Assembly (NCBI GenBank): GCA_018660835.1
Contig: JABJJN010000014.1
Coordinates: forward strand, 246,852 to 310,851
DNA length: 64,000 nucleotides
Direction: 5' to 3'
Origin: Gemmatimonadota bacterium
Lineage (GTDB): Bacteria; Latescibacterota; UBA2968; UBA8231
The notes under the pieces were generated by a model. That model saw nothing but the letters and a program-made list of their open reading frames with translations. It was not told the DNA's origin and did not search any database. Shown piece after piece: positions 26,279-35,610 of the stretch; position 1 is the first letter of the stretch; each line of letters opens with the position of its first letter. The position numbers were made by a program, and so were the translations under genes.

Positions 26279-27298
26279 TTGAGTCATACGGGATGGCGTG
26301 TCATACTACTGACCATGGTGACACACACAGCGAATGAACCAGCAGACCCGTTGCTCTCCAGCCCAGCTGCCAGATGTATCGATGGACAGACAGGGATGGG
26401 GCGGACGCTTGATGGGATACGCCGCGTCCTTGGCCGACCCGTCGATGTACTGCTGCAGGGAGAGTCCGGCACGGGAAAGGAGCTTGCCGCGAGAATTCTT
26501 CACGAGGCCGATCCTGTGCGGTGCGCGGGGCAGTTTGTTGCCGTCAACTGTGCCGCTCTGCCTGAGGGTGTATTGGAGGCGGAGTTATTTGGCGTCTGTC
26601 GCGGGGCTTTTACAGGTGCGGATGTTGACCGTCGCGGTTTGTTCCGCCTCGCCGACGGTGGCACACTATTCCTGGACGAGGTAGGTGACCTGCCGACTTC
26701 TCTTCAACCCAAACTCTTGCGTGCCCTCCAGGAAAGGCGCATTCGCCCCCTCGGTGGCGTGGAGGAGACATCTATCGATGTCCGTGTCATATCGGCAACT
26801 CACGTTGATCTGAACGCTGCCTGTGGCGACGGTCGATTTCGCGCTGATCTCTACTTCAGACTGGCTGACTATATTATCGATCTGCCGCCGCTACGCCATC
26901 GCCGCCAGGACATTCCAGCGTTGGCGGACATCTTCCTGAGCAAGTACTGCGATCAGTTGCAGCGTCCACACCTGCTTGGATTCACCGCCGCCGCCCGTAG
27001 CTGGCTGCGTCAGCAGGACTGGAGGGCCAACAATGTGCGCGAACTGGATGTCGTGGTGAAACGCGCAGTGCTGCAATGTGATGTGCCGGAAATTGACGTA
27101 GAGGATCTGCGCCTCGCCATAGGAGCGCCGCAGATGGCGAACCCACATGCGCAAGAGCGAGATCATCTCGAAGAAACCTTGCGTCGTTGCAACGGCAACA
27201 TTGCCGCCGCAGCACGTGAGCTTGGTGTCAAACGATCGACCCTTTTCGATCGCTTGCGCCGACATCAGATCACTTCACAGCAAGGTCGCAGGTCATGA
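26279..27298 (+). CDS. Sigma54-dependent activator without receiver domain (divergent paralogue)
   Basis: About 339 residues. AAA+ core: Walker A GESGTGKE, LFGVCRGAFTGAD, Walker B GTLFLDEVG, and C-terminal Fis-type HTH (GNIAAAARELGVKRSTLFDRL). No sensory domain is seen. TTG 26279 has AAGAGG 6 bases upstream; ATG 26273 and ATG 26315 are alternatives. The sensor II segment reads DWRANNVRELD instead of the usual WPGNVREL. It shares a 200-bp control region with the minus-strand activator, and its stop overlaps the methyltransferase start (ATGA). Confidence 0.88.
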   Translation: MSHTGWRVILLTMVTHTANEPADPLLSSPAARCIDGQTGMGRTLDGIRRVLGRPVDVLLQGESGTGKELAARILHEADPVRCAGQFVAVNCAALPEGVLEAELFGVCRGAFTGADVDRRGLFRLADGGTLFLDEVGDLPTSLQPKLLRALQERRIRPLGGVEETSIDVRVISATHVDLNAACGDGRFRADLYFRLADYIIDLPPLRHRRQDIPALADIFLSKYCDQLQRPHLLGFTAAARSWLRQQDWRANNVRELDVVVKRAVLQCDVPEIDVEDLRLAIGAPQMANPHAQERDHLEETLRRCNGNIAAAARELGVKRSTLFDRLRRHQITSQQGRRS

Positions 27299-28212
27299 GC
27301 CTGCCGAGGAATTTCTTGGAAGCCATCGAGCGGCGACAGGCCTTGCTCGCCACCGAGCCCTGCGTACGTCTGCTGCATCTGGATGATCGCACTCTCCGCT
27401 GCGACCGTTTTGGTCGGGTATGCTGGGGCTACTGGTATTCCGAGGAAGACCCACCCCCGCAATTGCACACCGAACTGGATGATCTGTGTCGCATCATCGA
27501 TGCAGATCACTGGCATCTGCACGGCATGAGTGATCGTGGCAGAGACCCGAATCGACGGCGTCATTGGAGTTCGGCCGAGGCACCGGTGAGTTGGCGAGCG
27601 ACGGAGGATAATCTGCAATTCGTTCTGAAATCAGATCGCGGCCAGTCGCCAGGATTGTTCCTGGATCAACGAGACAATCGGCGTTGGGTGCGGAACAATT
27701 CCGCCCGCCGTCGTGTCGCCAACCTCTTCTCCTATACAGGTGCCTTTGGTGTGGCTGCCGCCTGCGGGGGCGCGAGCCACGTCGAGCAGATCGATGTGAG
27801 TCGGCCCTATCTCGCATGGAGTGCACAGAACGCGCAGATGAATGGCGTCGGCGAAGTCATGACCCACACAGCCGTGGATGCGCAGCTCTTCCTCAGCGGC
27901 TGTCAGAAGCGATCACGACAGTTTGATGCGATCATTTGCGATCCGCCCTCCTTTGCCCGTGGTGGGCGCGGGCGTCCTGCCTGGCAGGTGATCGACCACT
28001 TGCCCGGATTGGTACAGAAAGCCCTCGAGTTGCTCACACCCGATGGCTGGCTGCTGGTGTCGAGCAACCATGAAGGTTGGTCGCGTGAGCAAATGTTAGA
28101 TGTTTTGAAAGGACTTGGTTCGAAACGGATCGAGGCGGCGGCAGAACCGGGGAAGGACTTCGAATTCGAAGGCACAGAGCCGCTGCTAAAGGGGTTTATA
28201 CTCTGGCGTTAG
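27295..28212 (+). CDS. Class I SAM-dependent methyltransferase, RlmI/RlmK-like
   Basis: 305 residues. SPGLFLDQRDNR, NLFSYTGAFG (SAM motif I) and catalytic-type DPPSFARG match the rRNA cytosine-C5/guanine-N2 methyltransferase group (RlmI, RlmK, YccW-like). The N-terminal PUA domain of RlmI is not visible; instead there is a short divergent region. A function in rRNA modification is likely but the target base is unknown. It is translationally coupled to the sigma54 activator, an unusual partner. Its 3' end overlaps the amidohydrolase gene by 4 bases, tail to tail. Confidence 0.82.
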   Translation: MSLPRNFLEAIERRQALLATEPCVRLLHLDDRTLRCDRFGRVCWGYWYSEEDPPPQLHTELDDLCRIIDADHWHLHGMSDRGRDPNRRRHWSSAEAPVSWRATEDNLQFVLKSDRGQSPGLFLDQRDNRRWVRNNSARRRVANLFSYTGAFGVAAACGGASHVEQIDVSRPYLAWSAQNAQMNGVGEVMTHTAVDAQLFLSGCQKRSRQFDAIICDPPSFARGGRGRPAWQVIDHLPGLVQKALELLTPDGWLLVSSNHEGWSREQMLDVLKGLGSKRIEAAAEPGKDFEFEGTEPLLKGFILWR

Positions 28213-28961
28213 AACCAGATGCGCGCCGCCGTCTCACCGAAGATCGCAGCTTGTTCTGCCGTGCTCAGGTCTGCAAAATACTCTTGTGGCACCTGCAGCG
28301 CGTTCGTGTAGCCCTCACGACTACTTGCGGGTGGATAGTCACTTCCCCACATGAGTCGGCCCGCACCGAAGGCCTCCAGCGCCATACGTGGCAGTGGCGG
28401 AATAGGATCGAAGGGCATGGGGACCCGACAGATCTCGCCGAAGCCTGGCAATTTCATCGTCAGATTTGGATATCTGGCGAGTTCGAGAGCCTTTGAGAAG
28501 ACCTCATAGGGGGGCGTCGCCGTTGCTCCCACACCGCCGAGGTGCTCTATGACAATGGCCAGATTGGGGAACTGTTCCACCAACTCAGCAAAGGCACCAT
28601 CCACCAGCCGATCCGGAGTGCAGGGCGCGCTGACGACAAGACCGCAGGTGTCTGCTGCACGCCAGATCGCCAGAGGATCAGGCGAAGTCGAGCGCGCGTC
28701 GACGGGAAGGCGTATGCCGCCGATGCCTGCGTCTGCCCAACGACGCACGGCGCTGCCATCATCCGCAGGATCGACGATCATCGCCGCCGCCAAACGTGGA
28801 TTATGCCGTTCGAGGCATTCAATCAGATAAGAATTGTCACTGTTGCCTGCGTACTGGATCAGCACGGCACGATCGACACCATTATGATCCATATGGTAAA
28901 GCAACGACTCGACGGGCTCGTATTTGAGCAAGCCGGCGTGACAGTGGGTATCAATGATCAT
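28209..28961 (-). CDS. Amidohydrolase family protein (PF04909 type)
   Basis: 250 residues. A metal-dependent TIM-barrel hydrolase or decarboxylase: DTHCHAGL at the N-terminus (HxH metal ligands), VIEHLGG with the barrel His, and WGSDYPP with the C-terminal Asp. Relatives include aminocarboxymuconate decarboxylase-like and lactonase-like enzymes. It follows parA by 49 bases on the same strand; a functional link is not evident. Confidence 0.85.
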   Translation of the reverse strand: MIIDTHCHAGLLKYEPVESLLYHMDHNGVDRAVLIQYAGNSDNSYLIECLERHNPRLAAAMIVDPADDGSAVRRWADAGIGGIRLPVDARSTSPDPLAIWRAADTCGLVVSAPCTPDRLVDGAFAELVEQFPNLAIVIEHLGGVGATATPPYEVFSKALELARYPNLTMKLPGFGEICRVPMPFDPIPPLPRMALEAFGAGRLMWGSDYPPASSREGYTNALQVPQEYFADLSTAEQAAIFGETAARIWF

Positions 28962-29010
28962 GGATGTTGGATGACCGTAGTGTTACCCAGGGCGCGTCTC
29001 AATTGACGGC

Positions 29011-29787
<777 letters not shown>

Positions 29788-29801
29788 GCATTCCTTCAAA
29801 C

Positions 29802-29835
29802 AAAAAAAGCACGGCTGCACTTAGTGACAGCCGTG
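29802..29835 (-). terminator. Terminator-like hairpin in the parA leader
   Basis: On the minus strand CACGGCTG and CAGCCGTG pair, extended by a CAC/GTG stem with loop TAA and one bulged base, followed by seven T. It begins about 7 bases after the predicted parA transcription start and ends 14 bases before its ATG. It could end transcripts of the upstream 43-residue gene and also attenuate parA. Confidence 0.8.
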
Positions 29836-29848
29836 TAACGGGGTGCGC

Positions 29849-29878
29849 AATATAGCCTGCCCTCCCAGCAAGCGTCAA
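29849..29878 (-). promoter_or_regulatory. Sigma70-type promoter of parA
   Basis: On the minus strand TTGACG (29878-29873), 18-base spacer, TATATT (29854-29849). The start would be near 29842, upstream of the terminator-like hairpin. Confidence 0.7.
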
Positions 29879-29959
29879 GACAAGCGACACCGCATGTGGG
29901 ACGGGTGGATCCGGCTCTGTTAGGACGAGTGATTATTGAACGGCAGTATACGCCAAACC

Positions 29960-30091
29960 TCAGCCCGAGACGCCGGCGAGGGCCGCCAACAGCGCGCCGA
30001 GAAAAAGTCCTGTTGTAACAAAGAAGAAGGCGCCCAGTCGCATCATGACGGTGCCTTTGGAGACACGACTGCGGGGGGTGATGCTCTCCAT
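29960..30091 (-). CDS. Small membrane protein, 43 residues
   Basis: ATG 30091 is preceded by AGGAGG with 9-base spacing (on the plus strand TCCTCC 30101-30106), a near-ideal ribosome-binding site. The 43-residue peptide has a basic N-terminus (MESITPRSRVSKGT) and one hydrophobic helix (about 18-40, GAFFFVTTGLFLGALLAAL), ending GVSG. I do not recognise a family. It lies between the sigma factor and parA genes on the same strand, downstream of two strong RNA hairpins at 30159-30238. Confidence 0.65.
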   Translation of the reverse strand: MESITPRSRVSKGTVMMRLGAFFFVTTGLFLGALLAALAGVSG

Positions 30092-30158
30092 TGCTCTGAT
30101 TCCTCCTTGGGGGGTCTGCTTCTAGTATCGGCAGCCCGCGTGATCCCTTGAGCGTTCA

Positions 30159-30238
30159 GTGGGAATCCATTTCCCACCCAGAGTCCTCTGAGGGTGGTAG
30201 ATCCTGCCGTTTGGCAGACTACCTACCTCAGGGGACTC
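30159..30238. ncRNA. Strongly folded element, possible structured RNA
   Basis: Two adjacent hairpins. The first pairs GTGGGAA (30159-30165) with TTCCCAC (30171-30177). The second has a 13-bp outer stem, GAGTCCTCTGAGG (30181-30193) with CCTCAGGGGACTC (30226-30238); then a 2x2 internal loop; GGTAG (30196-30200) with CTACC (30219-30223); and CTGCC/GGCAG around a GTTT loop. The one non-Watson-Crick pair is G-U on the plus strand and A-C on the minus strand, slightly favouring plus-strand RNA. No T run follows on either side, so it is not a typical terminator. It could be a leader element of the 43-residue gene or an independent RNA. Confidence 0.5.
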
Positions 30239-30305
30239 CAGGTAGTAAGCAATGGTCGTGCCTGTTGACGGTGCGTCGGCTCTGGCTCAGTTCAGCCCTC
30301 GCCAC

Positions 30306-31187
30306 TCAATTCTCCGCGTAGGCTCGGAGCCGTCGATGGAAACGTGGATGCCGCAGCTTGCCCAGAGCCAACTCCTTGATCTGGCGCACCCGTTCACGTG
30401 TCAGTCTGAACCGCTGGCCGATCTCTTCGAGCGTCATGGCACGATCCTGCTCCAATCCATAGTAGAGGCGTAGAACCTCGGCCTCGCGCTCTGGCAGTTG
30501 GTCCAGTGCACCTTGCACTTCAGTGCAGCGACTGATATCCAGGAATTCCTCCTCGGCACTCGGTTGCCCATGGTCCCCAAGGCAATCCAACATGCTGAAG
30601 ACACCATCCCCTTCGGCTCCCTCGAAAGGTGCGTCAAGGGACCGCACGGCGTGACTGACAGCCAGCGCCTGTTCGACCTCGACGACACGGCAGTCCAGTT
30701 TCTCGGCGACGCGGTCCAGCGAGGGGGGCTCCCCCGCCTGCTGTAGTTCAGCCAGCGTCCGCGACACCTTGGAGAGCATGTCGACACGATTGAGGGGGAC
30801 ACGCACCGCTGATTGGGTTGTCAGCGATTTCATGATTCCCTGACGCACCCACCACACGGCATAGGAGATGAACTTGAACCCACGTGTTTCGTCAAAGCGT
30901 TCCGCTGCCGTAATGAGCCCCACATTGCCAGCACTGATCAACTCCGACAACGTCAGACCCCGTCCCTGATACTGCTTCGAGACGGCGACGACGAAGCGCA
31001 GATTTGCCTCAACGAGACAATTCCGCGCTTCCTCGTCACCCTGACGGATGCGGCGTGCCAGATCAGCTTCCTGTGGGGAGGACAGTGGCACTGAATCGGC
31101 AATGTCTTGCAGATAACTTGCCAGCAGCTTGTCACCCTCCAACGTGCCAGGCTTCTTGGTGCTTGGAGGACCTTTCGCTGTCGCCAT
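30306..31187 (-). CDS. Group-2 sigma70-family sigma factor
   Basis: 293 residues. Region 1.2 (LLASYLQDIADSVPLSSPQEADLARRI), region 2 with LSELISAGNVGLITAAERFD and FKFISYAVWWVRQGIMKSL (-10 recognition), region 3, and region 4.2 HTH (LTRERVRQIKELALGKLR). It lacks region 1.1 and is much shorter than RpoD, so it is an RpoS/SigA-like alternative factor. ATG 31187 has AGGAG 8 bases upstream. The upstream region has near-consensus CRP-type sites and two leader hairpins, so both cNMP-dependent and post-transcriptional control are plausible. Confidence 0.92.
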   Translation of the reverse strand: MATAKGPPSTKKPGTLEGDKLLASYLQDIADSVPLSSPQEADLARRIRQGDEEARNCLVEANLRFVVAVSKQYQGRGLTLSELISAGNVGLITAAERFDETRGFKFISYAVWWVRQGIMKSLTTQSAVRVPLNRVDMLSKVSRTLAELQQAGEPPSLDRVAEKLDCRVVEVEQALAVSHAVRSLDAPFEGAEGDGVFSMLDCLGDHGQPSAEEEFLDISRCTEVQGALDQLPEREAEVLRLYYGLEQDRAMTLEEIGQRFRLTRERVRQIKELALGKLRHPRFHRRLRAYAEN

Positions 31188-31217
31188 CAATCTCTCTCCT
31201 GTTTGGGTTTCGTCATT

Positions 31218-31291
31218 GATCCGAATGGCGCCATGGTGCTTCGGATCGGCAGTTCCTTATCCACGTACAACCTGCGAGGCCGAAGCAGGTT
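31218..31291 (-). promoter_or_regulatory. Two hairpins in the sigma factor leader
   Basis: GATCCGAA (31218-31225) pairs with TTCGGATC (31240-31247); AACCTGC (31269-31275) pairs with GCAGGTT (31285-31291). Both would be in the 5' leader if transcription starts near the CRP-type sites. No T tract follows. Confidence 0.4.
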
Positions 31292-31333
31292 CCCGAGGGG
31301 CTCCCAAGAGTGTGGTACAAAACGTTTTCCTGT

Positions 31334-31366
31334 GGTGAGATGTATCACAATGTGATCAGGATCACA
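31334..31366. promoter_or_regulatory. CRP/FNR-type operator pair
   Basis: TGTGATCAGGATCACA at 31351-31366 is an exact match to TGTGA-N6-TCACA. Immediately beside it GGTGA-N6-TCACA (31334-31349) has one mismatch. A weaker TGATC/GATCA inverted pair lies near 31396-31407. The sites sit between the sigma factor gene and the divergent pyrophosphatase gene and could serve either. Confidence 0.7.
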
Positions 31367-31492
31367 GTTGGCAAATCACATCGAGCATTGTTGAATGATC
31401 GGATCACAGGTGACCCAACTTGAGCAAATTTTGCATCGATGTTTGACCGCTACACCTCTCACACCCATTCTCTGCCTGTCCCTCCAAACCAC

Positions 31493-31906
31493 ATGAAACA
31501 GGCGAGGACATTTATTGTGTCTGGCACTGATAGAACAACACATATCGCCGAACTCAAGGCACAGATCCGCCAGTTCGTCGAAGAGCGCGACTGGGATCAG
31601 TTCCACACGCCAAAAGATCTGGCCATCGGACTGTCAATCGAAGCAAGTGAATTGCTTGAGTTATTTCGATTTCAGAGCAATGAAGTGATTGACCAGCGCC
31701 TGGAGGAACCTGATGTCCGGCAGGCTGTGGCGCACGAGTTGGCCGATGTGTTGTGTTTCGTCCTTCTGCTTTGCAGCAATCTTGGTCTCGACACGACGAC
31801 GATCCTTCAAGAGAAGCTCGCGCTCAATGCCGAGCGGTATCCAGTAGAGAAGGCCCGTGGCCGCAATGTGAAGTACACCGCCCTCGACACCCCTTCACAG
31901 GAGTAA
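31493..31906 (+). CDS. MazG-like nucleotide pyrophosphohydrolase
   Basis: About 137 residues from ATG 31493; ATG 31439 and GTG 31517 are in frame and no start has a strong ribosome-binding site. The body has QFVEERDWDQFHTPKDLAIGLSIEASELLELFRFQ (metal-binding E-x-x-E type helix) and HELADVLCFVLLL (ExxD), typical of the single-domain MazG/dCTPase group that hydrolyses non-canonical or excess dNTPs. It lies directly before a full-length MazG gene on the same strand. Confidence 0.88.
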   Translation: MKQARTFIVSGTDRTTHIAELKAQIRQFVEERDWDQFHTPKDLAIGLSIEASELLELFRFQSNEVIDQRLEEPDVRQAVAHELADVLCFVLLLCSNLGLDTTTILQEKLALNAERYPVEKARGRNVKYTALDTPSQE

Positions 31907-31909
31907 CCC

Positions 31910-32710
<801 letters not shown>

Positions 32711-32727
32711 AAAAAATCGGCTCTGAC

Positions 32728-34575
32728 CTAGGCTGAGGCTGGCTCCGCTCCCTGACTTTCGTCCGATCCCTGATTCAAGGCCCTACTGCGAATTTCCTCG
32801 TCTGCAAAGTAGTAAGCGGAAGGTGGCGTCTTCATCGATATCGTCACTGCTCGCTGGGCAAAGAAAACCTCTGTCCCACCATAGACTTCCTTGCTGATCT
32901 CCAGCACACCAGCCTTCACCTGCTCGTTGATTCGGCCCTGTACCTCATCCCACTCAGCCGCCACCTTTTCGCGCTCGGCGAGCATGGTTCGCAGGCGCTT
33001 GACGAAGGCGATGATACTCGTCCGCTGCCGAGGCGGGGCAGCTTTCATCAACCTCGCCAGAGCCTCGCCGTCGATTTTCGTAATACCCAGCGTGCGCAGG
33101 AGTCTGCGAACCCGTCCATCCAATTCAGCAATCTCAGCCTGTAGCGTCTCTGCCTTCATCGTATCGCTCGGTGTACCATCCACACCAATGATGGTCCGGT
33201 CACCACTGCGGGCACCGGCGTAACAAGCGTCGATCCCACCCGTGGCCATCACCCGCCCGCCCGCGATCGTGCCACTGCGGCCGCCACCGGCATCAGACAC
33301 TGAAACGTGCCCGCCGCAGCGAATATCTGCATTGTAGAGGTAGTTGCCGATCATTATGTCGCCGCCGACCATGGCATGGGCATTCTGCACGTAGCGCGCC
33401 GTCAGGTTGCCGACAGCAGCTACTTGCGTCTCTTCACCCAGAACGCCCTGAGCAACGATGATGTCTCCCCGAGCGGTGAGCGAAACGGCATTCTCGACGG
33501 TGCCACCGACGGTGATATCACCACCTGCCTTGACGCTGAAACCGGCAAGGACCGTTCCAGTGACTTCTACATCGCCTTCGACCTCGACATTCCCGGTCTC
33601 GTACGTGAGATCCCCATCTACACGAAAGACGGGCGTGACCTCTACCTGGCCATTCTTGATGTGGACGTTGCCAGCGATCTCGCTCGTCAGGATGATCACA
33701 CCACCATCCCCACTCGCCATGGTGATGTTGGCACCACCTGTGATCTCAGAAGCGGTGCCATCCTCGGCGGCGACATCTTCCCCCAGAACATTTCGACCAC
33801 CGGTACCATCTGTTGGTGGATAGATGGTCGCGACCTTCTCCCCTACAACGACACCGATAGAAGAGTTACGCTCTCGCAGATCGATCGATCCATCTTCCTG
33901 GAGTGTACCACTTCGTACCTCCGGATCGAAACTATAATCGATGCGGCCATCCACCCCGCGCTGCGCAGGCTCTCCATTCATCAACAGGACACTCAAGGTC
34001 TCCGCCGGAGACAACCCGGCGAGCAACTGCTCTACCGCTTCATCGTCGGGATCAGCGACGGCGCCGACTTCGCTGAGCATCTGCTGCAAACTGCCGCGGT
34101 CCACACGAGCCGGCGTCCGCAGTTGACGAAAGTGAAGGAATCGCACCTGCATCCCGTCGCCCGACACCCACAGCGGCGACAAGACCTGCAGCACCTTACC
34201 GCTATCGTAGACATAGCCATACCGATCGGCGACCAGACGGGCCTGCTCCTCTCTTACACCCTCACCAGCCTCGAGCATTGTGGGGGTTGGCTCGGTCTCC
34301 TCGCCCTGTGTAGGTGGCGACGTTGGCGGTGGTGGCAACACCATGAGCTCCTCACCCGGGGCCACAAGCTGTGCATGGGGGTTTGCAGTGAGGGCATCTT
34401 CGAAATCAGTGGCAGCCAGACATTGCTTCACAGCCTCATAGTCTGGCATGCGTTCGCCCGGCAGGCAGGTCATCACCGGTCCCTGGGGTACAACCTCTGC
34501 GCCCTCCTTGTCCGAAGCTTCGGCATAGGCTTCATCAGCCTTGGGGCGACGACGCGATGAGGAAGGAGGCGCCAC
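32728..34575 (-). CDS. FapA-family (DUF342) protein
   Basis: 615 residues from GTG 34575. A variable Pro/Glu-rich N-terminus is followed by the FapA domain (about 140-470): ATIYPPTDGTGGRNVLGE, then a beta-helix of glycine-rich turns (HIKNGQVEVTPVF, EGDVEVTGTVLAG, AGGDITVGGTVENA). A C-terminal coiled coil (about 490-580) follows. FapA proteins are polar or scaffold proteins; the flagellar role is not general and no flagellar genes are here. It is separated by 7 bases from the upstream receiver-GAF gene, so the two likely work together. Confidence 0.85.
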   Translation of the reverse strand: MAPPSSSRRRPKADEAYAEASDKEGAEVVPQGPVMTCLPGERMPDYEAVKQCLAATDFEDALTANPHAQLVAPGEELMVLPPPPTSPPTQGEETEPTPTMLEAGEGVREEQARLVADRYGYVYDSGKVLQVLSPLWVSGDGMQVRFLHFRQLRTPARVDRGSLQQMLSEVGAVADPDDEAVEQLLAGLSPAETLSVLLMNGEPAQRGVDGRIDYSFDPEVRSGTLQEDGSIDLRERNSSIGVVVGEKVATIYPPTDGTGGRNVLGEDVAAEDGTASEITGGANITMASGDGGVIILTSEIAGNVHIKNGQVEVTPVFRVDGDLTYETGNVEVEGDVEVTGTVLAGFSVKAGGDITVGGTVENAVSLTARGDIIVAQGVLGEETQVAAVGNLTARYVQNAHAMVGGDIMIGNYLYNADIRCGGHVSVSDAGGGRSGTIAGGRVMATGGIDACYAGARSGDRTIIGVDGTPSDTMKAETLQAEIAELDGRVRRLLRTLGITKIDGEALARLMKAAPPRQRTSIIAFVKRLRTMLAEREKVAAEWDEVQGRINEQVKAGVLEISKEVYGGTEVFFAQRAVTISMKTPPSAYYFADEEIRSRALNQGSDESQGAEPASA

Positions 34576-34582
34576 GATGGTC

Positions 34583-35581
34583 CTAGTCGATCAGATCGTC
34601 GACGCGACTCAGCGCGTCATCGAGGGCATCTCTCCAACCGCCTACGTCGTAACCCTCTCGCGCTTCGTGGATAGCCACCGCCGCCGCCAGTGCGAGGCCA
34701 GCTAGAATCTTCACCTCCTCGTGGGCGTGATCGACATTGCCGGAACCGGACAGGATAATGACGGCGAGAATCTCTTCGTCTCGAAGAATGGGCGCAGCAC
34801 ACATGTACGCATCTTCCATGTGCGTCAATACAGACTTTCCCTGAGCCCGCGCCTTGTCGAGCAGGCTCGTCGTCACCGAACTGTCCAGCGGAACTGCGTG
34901 GACGGGCCAGGTAACCCGAGATGGGTCTGCATCCGTCAGGTGAATTTCGACGGCCTGCGCCTCGAGTGTCTCGCCCACGACACTCAGCAGATGATCGAGG
35001 GTTTCTTCGAGGGAGTGGACGGTCATCATGAAGCGAGCGAGCCTGTCGCGCCCCTCCAATTCCCGTACTCGGTAAAACAGTTCTTTGGAGCGCTCCACAA
35101 CGAGCATTTCGAGATCCGCATTGAACCGTTCCAGTTGCTGGTTCTTCTCCTGCAACTGGGCAAGAAGATCACGTGTACGCTCTTGGGCCGCATGCGTGCG
35201 CAGATGTTCGAAAACCGTCATGCGCAGTTGACGATCATCCCAGGGCTTGGTCAGATACCGATGTATTCCGCCCTCGTTGATAGCCTGAATCGCCGTATCA
35301 CTATCCGTGTGCCCAGTGAGCATGATGCGGATCGCATCGGGCGCAACCTCCCGCGACTCCTCGAGGAATCGTGAACCCACCATGCCAGGCATGGTTTGGT
35401 TCGAAATGATCAGAGCAACATCATGTTTCGCCAGAATCTCCAGTCCCTGCGGGCCACTTGTGGCCAGCAGTACGTCGTGACCGTCTTGGCTCAGCAGTTG
35501 GCGCAACTCCCGCAAAATTTCGTCGTCATCGTCGACACATAGAATTGTGCGTCGCTGGATGGGATCTTGATCACGCATCAT
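34583..35581 (-). CDS. Receiver-coiled coil-GAF protein with Asn at the phosphoacceptor position
   Basis: 332 residues. An RpfG-like receiver domain (about 12-130) has acidic residues in CVDDDDEI, LTGHTD and YLTKPWDDRQL. The phosphoacceptor position reads ISNQTMPGM, with Asn61 (codon 35399-35401) instead of Asp. A long coiled coil (135-175) leads to a GAF domain (about 180-315). There is no catalytic output domain. Loss of the Asp suggests a phosphorylation-independent or permanently set receiver. It is translated just before the FapA gene. Confidence 0.85.
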   Translation of the reverse strand: MMRDQDPIQRRTILCVDDDDEILRELRQLLSQDGHDVLLATSGPQGLEILAKHDVALIISNQTMPGMVGSRFLEESREVAPDAIRIMLTGHTDSDTAIQAINEGGIHRYLTKPWDDRQLRMTVFEHLRTHAAQERTRDLLAQLQEKNQQLERFNADLEMLVVERSKELFYRVRELEGRDRLARFMMTVHSLEETLDHLLSVVGETLEAQAVEIHLTDADPSRVTWPVHAVPLDSSVTTSLLDKARAQGKSVLTHMEDAYMCAAPILRDEEILAVIILSGSGNVDHAHEEVKILAGLALAAAVAIHEAREGYDVGGWRDALDDALSRVDDLID

Positions 35582-35610
35582 GGGGTGTCTTTCAACAGGT
35601 CAGGATCTGC

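Noticed and set aside
33307..34560. 417-codon plus-strand ORF
   Set aside because: Antisense to the FapA gene; no recognisable domain.
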